A stretch of 64,000 nucleotides of DNA from Pseudoduganella lurida (lineage in GTDB: Bacteria > Pseudomonadota > Gammaproteobacteria > Burkholderiales > Burkholderiaceae_D). Made by a program: the position numbers and the translations under genes. This document shows positions 1 to 8,265 of this stretch, one piece after another. The notes beneath the pieces are model-generated. The model saw nothing but the letters and a program-made list of their open reading frames with translations, was not told where the DNA came from and did not search any database. Within the stretch, counting starts at the first letter, position 1. Each line of letters opens with the position of its first letter. The stretch is taken from positions 1 through 64,000 of the forward strand of contig NZ_VLLB01000013.1 of the NCBI RefSeq assembly GCF_007830455.1. The letters are read 5' to 3'.

Positions 1-175
1 ATGCGGTATTAGCGTAACTTTCGCTACGTTATCCCCCACTCTTGGGTACGTTCCGATATATTACTCACCCGTTCGCCACTCGTCAGCGGAGCAAGCTCCC
101 TGTTACCGTTCGACTTGCATGTGTAAAGCATGCCGCCAGCGTTCAATCTGAGCCAGGATCAAACTCTTCAGTTTA
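1..175 (-). rRNA. rrs: 16S ribosomal RNA, 5' end (partial)
   Basis: Read on the minus strand, this stretch begins AAACTGAAGAGTTTGATC and continues through the universal 27F site and the start of helix 6, including GCATGCTTTACACATGC. About 175 nt are present; the rest lies beyond the left edge. The mature 5' end at about 175 is placed by similarity to the E. coli 5' end and is accurate to a few bases. The sequence is of beta-proteobacterial type. Confidence 0.97.
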
Positions 176-426
176 ATCTCTGTTTAAAGTCCTTGCGGAC
201 TTGGTCGCTCATTCAAATAACTGACGAAACTTTCTTTCGAAAATTGCGTTTTATTACTGTATGAGCGTTTGATGCTATATTTTGAGTTATCGAGACCGAA
301 GCCCCGGGCACTCCATCAAACGCCCACACTTATCGACTGTTGATTGTTAAAGAATTCTGCGCCTTTCAGCGGCTCTGCATTCCGGTCAACCCGGCGACGA
401 AGCGTTGTGTTCGTCAGCAGCAGAGG
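176..426 (-). other. rRNA operon leader with boxA and inverted repeat
   Basis: This is the transcribed spacer between the predicted transcription start (about 426) and mature 16S. On the minus strand it holds TTCTTTAACAA (344-354), matching the boxA antitermination element that loads Nus factors in rrn leaders. A 10-bp inverted repeat (265-274 with 314-323, GCGTTTGATG) could form part of the RNase III processing stem. There is no coding gene here. Confidence 0.7.
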
Positions 427-432
427 AGCGAG

Positions 433-461
433 ATTATCTAGTGTTTCGTGATTCTCGTCAA
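433..461 (-). promoter_or_regulatory. rRNA operon sigma-70 promoter
   Basis: On the minus strand a -35 TTGACG (456-461) and a -10 GATAAT (433-438) are separated by exactly 17 nt. A start near 426 precedes the boxA-containing leader. The stretch 462-535 shows no other feature and separates the promoter from the end of the enoyl-CoA hydratase gene. Confidence 0.75.
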
Positions 462-535
462 CCCCTCTTTTCTTCCACATCAACACGCTTGTTTCACTTT
501 CGTGACAGCGCGTTGCTGCGAGGGACAGAACTATA

Positions 536-1312
536 TCAAAGCCCCTCGAACTTTGGCAAGCGCTTTTCGAGGAAAGCGTGCATCCCCTCGCGCTGGGCCG
601 GCGTACCGAACGCGGCATGGAACAAACGGCGCTCGTAACGCACCCCTTCCGTGAGCGGTACCTCGAAAGCATGGTTCACCGCCTCCTTGATCTGCATGGC
701 CACGGACAGCGGCATCGATGCGATCGCCGTGGCTGCCGCCAGCGCTTCGTCGATCAGCTTGTCCGCCGGGACCACGCGCGCCACCAGCCCCGTGCGTTCC
801 GCTTCGGCGGCATCGATCGTGCGCGCCGTCAGCAGCAGGTCCATCGCCTTGGCCTTGCCGATCGCACGTGGCAGGCGCTGCGTGGCGCCCGCGCCCGGCG
901 TGACGCCGATCTTGATTTCAGGCTGGCCGAACTTGGCCGTGTCCGCCGCGATCACGAAATCGCACATCATCGCCAGCTCCGAGCCGCCGCCCAGCGCATA
1001 GCCGGCCACGGCGCCGATCACCGGCTTGCGTACCTTCAGGATGTGTTCCCAGTTGCGGGTGATGTAGTCGTCGCGGTAGGTGTCCTGGTAGGTGTAGTCG
1101 ATCATCGCGGGAATGTCGGCACCGGCAGCAAAGGCTTTCTCGCTGCCCGTCAGGACGATGCAGCCGATCTGCGGATCCTTGTCGAAGATGGCGAACGCTT
1201 CGCCCAGCTCGTTCATCATGCGGTCGTTCAGCGCGTTCAGCGCCTTGGGACGGTTCAGGCGGATCAGCGCCACCCGGCCATGGACTTCGACGATCAGGTC
1301 TTCATATTGCAT
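536..1312 (-). CDS. enoyl-CoA hydratase
   Basis: 258-aa crotonase-fold enzyme that would hydrate trans-2-enoyl-CoA in fatty-acid or related acyl-CoA degradation in the cytoplasm. Oxyanion-hole segments AGADI (63-67) and GGG (108-110) are present. The two catalytic glutamates E112 (GGGSELAMMCD) and E132 (GQPEIKIG) have the 20-residue spacing of true hydratases. Length is typical. It stands alone, transcribed away from the divergent MFS gene and toward the rRNA promoter. A PaaF-like role in phenylacetate degradation is possible, but no paa neighbours are visible, so substrate is left open. Confidence 0.93.
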   Translation of the reverse strand: MQYEDLIVEVHGRVALIRLNRPKALNALNDRMMNELGEAFAIFDKDPQIGCIVLTGSEKAFAAGADIPAMIDYTYQDTYRDDYITRNWEHILKVRKPVIGAVAGYALGGGSELAMMCDFVIAADTAKFGQPEIKIGVTPGAGATQRLPRAIGKAKAMDLLLTARTIDAAEAERTGLVARVVPADKLIDEALAAATAIASMPLSVAMQIKEAVNHAFEVPLTEGVRYERRLFHAAFGTPAQREGMHAFLEKRLPKFEGL

Positions 1313-1396
1313 AGCGGCCTCCAGGGCAAACGGTCATAAGTAATCCGGAAAGCGATTGTAGCGTCATCGAAATGCCGCTGCTATCATCGTTGGCCC

Positions 1397-2683
1397 ATGC
1401 CGTCCTCCCCGCGCGCCTCCTTCATTACCTCCATCGCCGAACGCTGGCGCAGCGATCCGCTGCTGGCCAGCCCCGACTTCCGCCGCTACTGGACCAGCAT
1501 GGTACTCACCAGTTTCGGCTCGCAGATCGGCGCGCTCGCCCTGCCCCTGTGCGCGGTACTCATGCTGCATGCGACCGCGGCGCAGATGGGCATTCTCACT
1601 GCCGCAGCCGCCATTCCCTACGCATTCTTCGCCCTGCCGGCCGGCGTGTGGCTGGACCGCAGCCGCAAGCTGCCGATCCTATTGGGCAGCAAGATCGCGC
1701 AGGGCCTGTCGCTCGCCTCGATCCCCGTCGCGTGGTGGCTGGACCTGCTCGGCATGCCGTGGCTGTATACCGTGGCGGCGATCCAGGGCACCTGCTCCGT
1801 CATCGGCGGCGGCGCGGAGCAGATCTTCCTCACCCTGCTGGTGGGACGGGAACGCATGGTCGAGGCGCAATCGCGCTTTGCCACCACCGATTCCATCTCG
1901 CGGTTGCTGGCGCCCGGCCTGGCCGGCCTCCTGATCCAGTGGCTCACGGCGCCCGTCGCCATCGTCGTCAACGCGGCAACCTTCTTCATCTCGGTCTGGA
2001 ACATGTGCCGCGTGAAGCTGCAGGAGGCGGTCCCGGCGCCCAGCGACAAGCACCCGCTGCACGACATCCGCGAAGGCTTCGTCTTCATCTGGCACCAGCC
2101 CCTGCTGCGCGCACTGGCCTGGACGGCGGGCGTGTGGCACCTGCTGTTCTATGGCTACTCGGCGCTGACGGTGCTGTTCGCCACGCGCGAACTGGGCATG
2201 ACGGCCGGGATGATCGGCACGGCGCAGATGCTGGGCGGGATCGGCGTGTTCGTCAGCTCGCAGCTGATGCGGCCCCTGAACCGCCGCTACGGGCCGGGCG
2301 TGACGATCCTGATCGGCACCGCCGGCACGGCGCTCGGCTTCGTGCTGATGCCCACGATCCCGCGCGACCTGTTCGGCAGCGCCAACGCCACCGCGGCCGT
2401 CTATGCGCTGCTGGTGTTCTTCTTCGATTGCGGCGTGATGCTGTTCTTCGTGCCCTACCTGGCATTGCGCCAGAAGGTCACGCCGGACGCGATGCTGGGC
2501 CGGATGATCTCCACGATGCGCTTCCTCACCGTGGCCGTGGCGCCGCTCGGCGCACTGCTGGCCGGCTACGTGGGCGACCGCTTCGGCGTGCGCACCGCGC
2601 TGTACTGCATTGCCGCCGGCGGCATCCTGCTGACGGCGGCAATGATGGCCTCGCGTCCGATCCGAAGCGTGCGCCCCGGATAA
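1397..2683 (+). CDS. MFS transporter
   Basis: 428-aa integral membrane protein with about twelve hydrophobic segments, such as LPLCAVLMLHATAAQMGIL near residues 55-73. The N-terminal half carries the MFS motif-A-like loop LPAGVWLDRSRKLPILLG, followed by the usual central basic loop. It resembles the MFS_3 (enterobactin-exporter-like) group of drug or metabolite exporters; the substrate cannot be told. There is no Shine-Dalgarno sequence before the ATG, and TATCAT at 1382-1387 would place transcription close to the start, so translation may be leaderless (inference). A UspA gene follows 50 nt downstream. Confidence 0.88.
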   Translation: MPSSPRASFITSIAERWRSDPLLASPDFRRYWTSMVLTSFGSQIGALALPLCAVLMLHATAAQMGILTAAAAIPYAFFALPAGVWLDRSRKLPILLGSKIAQGLSLASIPVAWWLDLLGMPWLYTVAAIQGTCSVIGGGAEQIFLTLLVGRERMVEAQSRFATTDSISRLLAPGLAGLLIQWLTAPVAIVVNAATFFISVWNMCRVKLQEAVPAPSDKHPLHDIREGFVFIWHQPLLRALAWTAGVWHLLFYGYSALTVLFATRELGMTAGMIGTAQMLGGIGVFVSSQLMRPLNRRYGPGVTILIGTAGTALGFVLMPTIPRDLFGSANATAAVYALLVFFFDCGVMLFFVPYLALRQKVTPDAMLGRMISTMRFLTVAVAPLGALLAGYVGDRFGVRTALYCIAAGGILLTAAMMASRPIRSVRPG

Positions 2684-2733
2684 AGGCCCGGTTCTACACT
2701 GGCCCGGTTGCCAACTTAGCAAGAGGGGCCATC

Positions 2734-3186
2734 ATGTTCACCAACATCCTGTTTCCCACCGACGGCGCCGAGCTGTCGGAACGAGTCACGCCACAGGTCA
2801 TCGAGTTCGCGCGGCTGCATGGCGCCCGCATCGTCGCCATCAGCGTGGCGCAGCCCTTCCCCTTCGTGCCGATGACGGAAGTGGCCGTGGTGCCGGACGC
2901 GCAAGTGTTCGATACGCAGATGGATGGCGTGGCGCGCGCCAGCCTGGAGAAGGTGTCGGCTGCGGCAGCCGCCGCTGGCGTGCCGTTCGAAGGCATCATC
3001 GCCAGTTCCCCCAGCCCGTCGGACGAGATCGTGGCAGCCGCGGCCCAGCACCACTGCGACATCATCGTGATGGCCTCGCACGGCCGCTCGGGCCTGGACA
3101 AGCTGCTGCTGGGCAGCCAGACGCAGAAGGTGCTGTCGCATACGCACCTGCCCGTCCTCGTGCTGCGCGACCCGCACGCCGGCTAG
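2734..3186 (+). CDS. universal stress protein, UspA family
   Basis: 150-aa single-domain Usp protein. The N-terminal ILFPTDGA strand-loop and the C-terminal ATP-binding signature GRSGLDKLLLGS (117-128) followed by VLSHTHLPVLVLR are characteristic of nucleotide-binding Usp proteins. Such proteins aid survival under stress in the cytoplasm. The ATG at 2734 was chosen because the domain begins immediately there; the open frame continues upstream only as a shadow of the MFS gene. It may be co-transcribed with the MFS gene. Its stop overlaps the end of the convergent mltA gene by 4 nt. Confidence 0.93.
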   Translation: MFTNILFPTDGAELSERVTPQVIEFARLHGARIVAISVAQPFPFVPMTEVAVVPDAQVFDTQMDGVARASLEKVSAAAAAAGVPFEGIIASSPSPSDEIVAAAAQHHCDIIVMASHGRSGLDKLLLGSQTQKVLSHTHLPVLVLRDPHAG

Positions 3187-4385
3187 CGCGTCGGCCGCGG
3201 CAGCAGCACCCACACCTGGCCGGGCTGCTTCATGCGCCCGGCGTTCTCGGCCGCCTCGGTGCCGAAACCAAAGAAGAAGTCGACGCGGATGGCGCCCTTG
3301 ATGGCGCCGCCCGTGTCCTGCGCCATCACGAGCCGCTGCAGCGGAATGTCGCTGGCCGCCTGCGTGGTGGACAGGAACAGCGGCGCACCGGCCGGGATCT
3401 GCGACGTGTCGACGGCCACCGAGCGCTGCGGCGTCAGCGGCACGCCCAGCGAACCTTTCGGGCCCACGTTCGGGTCCGGCAGCTTCTCCTCCCTGAAGAA
3501 CACGTAGCTGGGGTTCACGTTGAACAGCTCCTGCCGGCGCGTGGGGTGGCCGGCGATCCAGGCCTTGATGCCCTGGGCCGAGGCCTGGTCCGCCGTCAAC
3601 TCGCCCTGGGCGATCAGCCACTTGCCGATCGACTGGTAGGGCTGGCCGTTCTGGTCCGCATACGCCACGCGCACCGTCTCGCCGGTATCGAGCTGCACGC
3701 GGCCCGAGCCCTGCACCTCCAGGAAGAAGGCCTCCACGGGATCGTCGACCCACAGCAGCTCCTTGCCCTTGAAGTCGGCGCGCGCGATTTCGGCGCGGCT
3801 GGCGTACGGCACCACTTTCCTGCCCTGCAGCCGGCCGCGCAGCCGCTTGCCCTTCAGTTCCGGGTAGACGCTGGCCAGGTCGATGGTCAGCATATCGTCC
3901 GGTACTTTATAGAGGGGCGTCTGGTAGACGCCGCCCTGTTTGCGGGTGCCGCGCAGCAGCGGCTCGTAGTAGCCCGTGACGAGGCCCGTGTCCGAACCGT
4001 CCGGCGCGATCACGCGCTGCGGCTGCAGGAAGGTCTCGAAGAACAGCCGGATGGCGCGCTCGGCGCCGGCATTGACGGTGCGCGCGATCGAGCACGACTC
4101 CTTCCAGTCGGCGCGCTTGCCGAGCACGGAGCACGAAGACATGAAGGCCGGCCAGGCGGCCCGCACATCGTCGCGCGCCCAGCCCGGCAGGTCGGCGAAC
4201 GTGGCGGGCACGAACGTGGTCTTGTTCGCCGGCGCTGGCGCAGCAGGCGGCAGCGGCTGTGGGGTGGCCTGCGGCTGGGCTGCCGGCAGCGGCTGCGGCG
4301 ACTGCGTTACTGCCTGCGGCGGCGCCGTGGCGCAGCCGGCCAGCAGTACTGCCAGTGCGGTGGCGGCGCCCAGCGGGCGGATCAT
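3183..4385 (-). CDS. mltA: membrane-bound lytic murein transglycosylase A (lipoprotein)
   Basis: 400-aa lipoprotein that cleaves glycan strands of peptidoglycan to 1,6-anhydromuropeptides at the outer membrane. From the chosen ATG (4385) a short signal ends in the lipobox LLAGC. A Pro/Ala/Gln-rich linker follows, then the MltA domain (GLVTGYYEPLLRG) and the C-terminal 3D domain with AQDTGGAIKG and RVDFFFG, which supply the conserved aspartates. An in-frame ATG at 4427 would lengthen the signal by 14 basic residues and is less likely. It converges on the Usp gene with a 4-nt overlap. Confidence 0.94.
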   Translation of the reverse strand: MIRPLGAATALAVLLAGCATAPPQAVTQSPQPLPAAQPQATPQPLPPAAPAPANKTTFVPATFADLPGWARDDVRAAWPAFMSSCSVLGKRADWKESCSIARTVNAGAERAIRLFFETFLQPQRVIAPDGSDTGLVTGYYEPLLRGTRKQGGVYQTPLYKVPDDMLTIDLASVYPELKGKRLRGRLQGRKVVPYASRAEIARADFKGKELLWVDDPVEAFFLEVQGSGRVQLDTGETVRVAYADQNGQPYQSIGKWLIAQGELTADQASAQGIKAWIAGHPTRRQELFNVNPSYVFFREEKLPDPNVGPKGSLGVPLTPQRSVAVDTSQIPAGAPLFLSTTQAASDIPLQRLVMAQDTGGAIKGAIRVDFFFGFGTEAAENAGRMKQPGQVWVLLPRPTR

Positions 4386-4436
4386 CGGATGAACATTACG
4401 GGGTAGACTACGGCGTGCAAAAGACATGGGGGCGGT

Positions 4437-4556
4437 ATGTGGATTCTGATGGTCGAGGCATTGGTGGCGCTGTTCCTGCTGGTGTTCATCGTCTGGTGGA
4501 CGATGCCGCGCAAGAAGAAGACCCCGCCGGCAGAGGGGCCGGGTAAGGCCGAATGA
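4437..4556 (+). CDS. small single-pass membrane protein (39 aa), unknown function
   Basis: A short frame that encodes a hydrophobic segment (residues about 3-22, ending FIVWWTM), then a basic patch (PRKKK) and a Pro/Glu-rich tail. This is the usual layout of a single-pass small membrane protein with the positive side in the cytoplasm. A purine-rich GGGGGCGG lies about 5 nt before the ATG. It sits between the divergent mltA start and the convergent apaG end. I do not recognise the family. The start, hydrophobic stretch and ribosome site together suggest a real gene, but chance cannot be excluded at this size. Confidence 0.55.
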   Translation: MWILMVEALVALFLLVFIVWWTMPRKKKTPPAEGPGKAE

Positions 4557-4577
4557 TACAAGTTCCCCGGCAAGCCA

Positions 4578-4952
4578 TCAGTGCAATGTGCGCGGCAGGG
4601 ACAGCACGAACTCCGGGATCTTCGCTTCGAACTGGTGGCCATCCTCGGCCACGCAGAAGTACTCGCCCACCATCGAGCCCTGCGGGGTCGCCAGCTGCGT
4701 GCCGCTGGTGTATTCGAACTGCTCGCCCGGCTGCAGCAGCGGCTGGTGGCCCACCACGCCGAGACCGCGCACTTCCTGGATGTGGTTGTTCGCATCCGTG
4801 ATGAGCCAGTGGCGCGAGATCAGCTGCGCCGCCACCTTGCCCGTGTTCCGGATCGTGATCGAGTAGGTGAACACGTAGTTGGTGCGTTCCGGGTCGGACT
4901 GCTCGGGCAGGTACTGGGTCCTGACCGAGACGGTGAATTCATATTGGGACAT
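4578..4952 (-). CDS. apaG: Co2+/Mg2+ efflux protein ApaG
   Basis: 124-aa protein of the ApaG/DUF525 family, an immunoglobulin-like beta sandwich. Typical segments are YVFTYSITIRNTG (26-38), SRHWLITDANN (46-56), VVGHQPLLQPGE (67-77) and the Gly-rich loop LATPQGSMVGEY (87-98). The family is linked to Co2+ resistance and Mg2+ efflux in enterobacteria; the biochemical role is uncertain. The ATG at 4952 has GAGGAA about 6 nt upstream. An open frame continues to 5240 but only by overlapping rpe in antisense. It is divergent from rpe. Confidence 0.93.
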   Translation of the reverse strand: MSQYEFTVSVRTQYLPEQSDPERTNYVFTYSITIRNTGKVAAQLISRHWLITDANNHIQEVRGLGVVGHQPLLQPGEQFEYTSGTQLATPQGSMVGEYFCVAEDGHQFEAKIPEFVLSLPRTLH

Positions 4953-5121
4953 CGGGATTCCTCGTTGCTGGACTATGGTGCCAAAAAGACCAATTTGGCG
5001 GTTTGCTAACCGCGCACATTGCACCGCAAATCGCGTGGGCGCGCAAGACACGCCCCGCAGATATCGGGCGGGCGGCGTAGAATAGCGGATCTTTTTTATT
5101 CCATCTGCTACCGGCTCCGCC

Positions 5122-5787
5122 ATGACCACCTTCCGCATCGCTCCCAGCATCCTGTCCGCCGACTTCGCCCGCCTGGGCGAGGAAGTGAAAAACGTCGTTG
5201 CCGCCGGTGCCGACATCATCCACTTCGATGTAATGGACAACCATTATGTGCCGAACCTGACGATCGGCCCGCTGGTATGCCAGGCGATCCGCCCGCACGT
5301 GGAAGTGCCGATCGACGTGCACCTGATGGTCAAGCCCGTCGACCGCATCATTCCCGACTTCGCCAAGGCCGGTGCGAACATCATCACCTTCCACCCGGAA
5401 GCCTCGGACCATATCGACCGCTCGCTGCAGCTGATCCGCGACCACGGCTGCAAGGCCGGCCTGGTGTTCAACCCGGCCACGCCCCTGTCCTACCTCGAGC
5501 ATGTAATGGACAAGGTCGACATGATCCTGATTATGTCCGTCAATCCGGGCTTCGGCGGCCAGTCGTTCATCCCGCAGGCGCTAAAGAAGATCGCCGAGGC
5601 GCGCCGCCTGATCGACGAATCAGGCCGCGACATCCTGCTGGAAGTCGATGGCGGCATCAAGATCGACAATATCGCCGCGGCAGCGAAAGCCGGTGCGGAC
5701 ACCTTCGTGGCCGGCTCGGCGATCTTCGGCCAGCCCGACTACAAGGCCGTGATCGACGCGATGCGCACCCAGCTGGCGACGCTGTAA
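5122..5787 (+). CDS. rpe: ribulose-phosphate 3-epimerase
   Basis: 221-aa TIM-barrel enzyme that interconverts ribulose-5-phosphate and xylulose-5-phosphate in the pentose phosphate pathway (cytoplasm). Family signatures are all present: ILSADFARLG near the N-terminus, HFDVMDNHYVPNLT with the metal-site His and Asp, VNPGFGGQSF, and EVDGGI near residue 175. Length is typical. It overlaps gph by one base (TAATG), implying translational coupling. This rpe-gph-trpE arrangement is common in gamma- and betaproteobacteria. Confidence 0.97.
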   Translation: MTTFRIAPSILSADFARLGEEVKNVVAAGADIIHFDVMDNHYVPNLTIGPLVCQAIRPHVEVPIDVHLMVKPVDRIIPDFAKAGANIITFHPEASDHIDRSLQLIRDHGCKAGLVFNPATPLSYLEHVMDKVDMILIMSVNPGFGGQSFIPQALKKIAEARRLIDESGRDILLEVDGGIKIDNIAAAAKAGADTFVAGSAIFGQPDYKAVIDAMRTQLATL

Positions 5788-6509
5788 TGACGGGCGCCCC
5801 GCATCCCCTGGCCGGCGTGCGCGCCGCCATCATCGACCTGGACGGCACGATGCTCGACACCGTGCCGGACTTCCACGTGGCGATCAACCGCATGCGCGCG
5901 GAGCTGGGCCTGGACGAGATCACGGCCGAGCAGATCAAGAACATGGTGGGCAAGGGTTCGGAAAACCTGATCCGCTCGGTGCTGTCGCTGGACCATGACG
6001 ATGCCGCCGTCGAGCAGCACTTCGCCGCCGCGATGGATGCCTACCAGCGGCACTACCTGGCCATCAACGGCCACCACAGCACGCTGTATCCGGACGTGGC
6101 GGCCGGCCTGACGGAACTGAAGAACGCCGGCATCCGCCTGGCCTGCGTGACGAACAAGCCGCTGGCCTTCGCGCTGCCGCTGCTCAAGCTGAAGGAGCTG
6201 GACGGCTACTTCGAAGTGATCTACGGCGGCGACTCGTTCGAGAGGAAGAAGCCCGATCCGCTGCCGCTGCAGAAAGCCTGCGAATACTTCGGCCTGCCGG
6301 CGCACCAGGTGGTGGCGATCGGCGACTCGTCGAACGATGCGCAGGCCGCCCGCGCGGCCGGCTGCCCGGTGCTGACGGTACCGTACGGGTACAACCACGG
6401 CGAATCTATACACGACACGGATTCCGATGGTATAGTTGACACGCTGCTACATGCGGCTGAGCTGATCAGTGCACACAACCGTGCGCACAACGGCACGGCA
6501 CCCACCTAA
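5787..6509 (+). CDS. gph: phosphoglycolate phosphatase
   Basis: 240-aa HAD-superfamily hydrolase that dephosphorylates 2-phosphoglycolate from DNA repair or oxygenase activity. HAD motif I is DLDGTM with nucleophile D17 and acid/base D19. Motif II is the VTNKP region, and motifs III/IV are KKPDP and GDSSNDAQAA. The alpha-helical cap lies between motifs I and II. It starts on the last base of the rpe stop codon, so the two are translationally coupled. The start of the trp leader peptide lies 31 nt past its stop. Confidence 0.94.
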   Translation: MTGAPHPLAGVRAAIIDLDGTMLDTVPDFHVAINRMRAELGLDEITAEQIKNMVGKGSENLIRSVLSLDHDDAAVEQHFAAAMDAYQRHYLAINGHHSTLYPDVAAGLTELKNAGIRLACVTNKPLAFALPLLKLKELDGYFEVIYGGDSFERKKPDPLPLQKACEYFGLPAHQVVAIGDSSNDAQAARAAGCPVLTVPYGYNHGESIHDTDSDGIVDTLLHAAELISAHNRAHNGTAPT

Positions 6510-6540
6510 ACACCATACAAGCACACGCTCGTCATCAACG

Positions 6541-6639
6541 ATGTTTCTCAACAAAAGACACAACGTTACTCACCAGGGATCGATCGAGGCCTGGCTGTGG
6601 CGACGCTGGCAATCTTCGGCTGATTTCACCGCAAATTAA
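6541..6639 (+). CDS. trpL: trp operon leader peptide
   Basis: A 32-codon frame in the trpE leader with three tryptophan codons within six (W18, W20 and W23, at 6592-6594, 6598-6600 and 6607-6609; local peptide AWLWRRWQ). Tryptophan is rare in random reading, and this location just upstream of trpE is where an attenuator peptide should be. Its stop (6637-6639) lies inside a hairpin. There is no good Shine-Dalgarno sequence before the ATG, which weakens the exact start. Translation stalling at the Trp codons would sense charged tRNA-Trp. Confidence 0.72.
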   Translation: MFLNKRHNVTHQGSIEAWLWRRWQSSADFTAN

Positions 6640-6720
6640 GCCATCCTGATTGCTGCCGTCGGAGACTTCGCGCGACCGTACTGAAAACGTGGGCCCATCG
6701 CTCTCCCGGCAGGTTTTTTG
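6601..6720 (+). promoter_or_regulatory. trp attenuator (terminator and competing structure)
   Basis: A terminator-like stem pairs CTGCCG/GGAG (6653-6658, 6661-6664) with CTCC/CGGCAG (6703-6712) and is followed by GTTTTTT (6713-6719). A mutually exclusive structure pairs CGACG and GCAATC (6601-6605, 6609-6614) with GATTGC and CGTCG (6648-6653, 6657-6661). It encloses a hairpin at 6618-6642 (GGCT/AGCC, ATTT/AAAT) that covers the leader stop codon. Both use 6653-6661, so only one can form. This is the expected logic of transcription attenuation; pairings were found by eye, without folding energies. Confidence 0.62.
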
Positions 6721-6768
6721 AACCTCACCGCCACCACCACACCTTCGCGTGGCGGACTGGAGAGAAGC

Positions 6769-8265
6769 ATGACCGAACTCGAATTCAAATCGCTGGCCAC
6801 GCAAGGCTACAACCGTATCCCCCTGATCGCGGAAGCGTTTGCCGACCTGGAAACGCCCCTGTCGCTGTACCTGAAGCTGGCGCAGAGCCAGAACGGCGGG
6901 AAGAACACCTTCCTGCTGGAGTCCGTCGTCGGCGGCGAACGCTTCGGCCGCTACTCCTTCATCGGCCTGCCCGCGAAGACGCTGCTGCGCACCGTTGGCA
7001 ACCGCACCGAGATCGTCAAGGGCGGCGAAGTCATCGAAACGCATGACGGCAATCCCCTCGAATTCATCGAGCAGTACCAGGCCCGCTTCAAGGTCGCGCT
7101 GCGGCCCGGCATGCCCCGTTTCGTGGGCGGCCTGGCCGGCTACTTCGGCTACGACACCGTGCGCCATATCGAGAAGAAGCTGGCTGGCTCGGCGCAGAAG
7201 GATGACCTGGGCCTGCCCGACATCCAGCTGATGGTGACGGAAGAACTGGCCGTCATCGACAACCTCTCCGGCAAGCTGTACCTGATCGTGTATGCGGACA
7301 CCACGCAGGCCGAGTCCTTCCCGAAAGCGCGCCAGCGCCTGAAGGACCTGAAGGCACTGCTGCGCCGCGGTGTCGATGCGCCCGTCACGTCGTCGTCCGT
7401 GCGCACCGAAGCGATCCGCGATTTCGACAAGGCCTCCTACCTCGCCGCCGTGGCCAAGGCGAAGGAATACGTGATGGCGGGCGACCTGATGCAGGTGCAG
7501 ATCGGCCAGCGCATCCGCAAGCCGTATGTCGATTCGCCGCTCACACTGTACCGCGCGCTGCGCTCGCTGAACCCGTCGCCGTACATGTATTTCTATAACT
7601 TCGGCGACATGCAGATCGTGGGCGCGTCGCCGGAAATCCTGGTGCGCAACGAGACTCTGCCGGATGGCGAGAAGAAGGTCACCCTGCGCCCCATCGCCGG
7701 CACGCGCCCCCGTGGCAGCACGCCGGAACAGGATGCGCAGCTGGCCGAGGAACTGCTGGCCGATCCGAAGGAAGTGGCCGAGCACGTGATGCTGATCGAC
7801 CTGGCCCGCAACGACCTGGGCCGCATCGCCGAGATCGGCTCCGTGAAGGTCACGGACAAGATGGTCATCGAAAAATATTCGCATGTGCAGCACATCGTCT
7901 CGAACGTGGAGGGCAAGCTGAAGTCCGGCATGTCGAACCTGGACGTGCTGCGTGCCACCTTCCCGGCCGGCACGCTGACCGGTGCGCCGAAAGTGCGCGC
8001 GATGGAAGTGATCGACGAGCTGGAGATCACCAAGCGCGGGATTTATGGCGGCGCCTGCGGCTACCTGTCGTTCGGCGGCGAGATGGACGTGGCGATCGCC
8101 ATCCGCACCGGCGTGATCAAGGACGGCATGCTGTACGTACAGGCCGCCGCCGGCATCGTGGCCGATTCGGTGCCCGAGATGGAATGGCAGGAAACGGAAA
8201 ACAAGGCGCGCGCCGTGCTGCGCGCGGCCGAGCAAGTGCAGGATGGCCTGGATGGGGAGTTCTAA
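6769..8265 (+). CDS. trpE: anthranilate synthase component I
   Basis: 498-aa enzyme that with TrpG converts chorismate and glutamine to anthranilate, the first step of tryptophan synthesis. The tryptophan feedback-site motif LLES is at residues 49-52. The C-terminal chorismate-binding domain has PIAGTRPRG, EHVMLIDLARNDLGR and AGTLTGAPKVRAMEVI. The ATG at 6769 follows GGAGAG with good spacing; a TTG at 6718 in the same frame falls just after the attenuator T-run and is rejected. It abuts trpG with no gap. Confidence 0.98.
   Translation: MTELEFKSLATQGYNRIPLIAEAFADLETPLSLYLKLAQSQNGGKNTFLLESVVGGERFGRYSFIGLPAKTLLRTVGNRTEIVKGGEVIETHDGNPLEFIEQYQARFKVALRPGMPRFVGGLAGYFGYDTVRHIEKKLAGSAQKDDLGLPDIQLMVTEELAVIDNLSGKLYLIVYADTTQAESFPKARQRLKDLKALLRRGVDAPVTSSSVRTEAIRDFDKASYLAAVAKAKEYVMAGDLMQVQIGQRIRKPYVDSPLTLYRALRSLNPSPYMYFYNFGDMQIVGASPEILVRNETLPDGEKKVTLRPIAGTRPRGSTPEQDAQLAEELLADPKEVAEHVMLIDLARNDLGRIAEIGSVKVTDKMVIEKYSHVQHIVSNVEGKLKSGMSNLDVLRATFPAGTLTGAPKVRAMEVIDELEITKRGIYGGACGYLSFGGEMDVAIAIRTGVIKDGMLYVQAAAGIVADSVPEMEWQETENKARAVLRAAEQVQDGLDGEF

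Noticed and set aside
405..654. Short frames in the rRNA promoter region
   Set aside because: They overlap the rRNA promoter and the 3' end of the enoyl-CoA hydratase gene and show no ribosome site or family.
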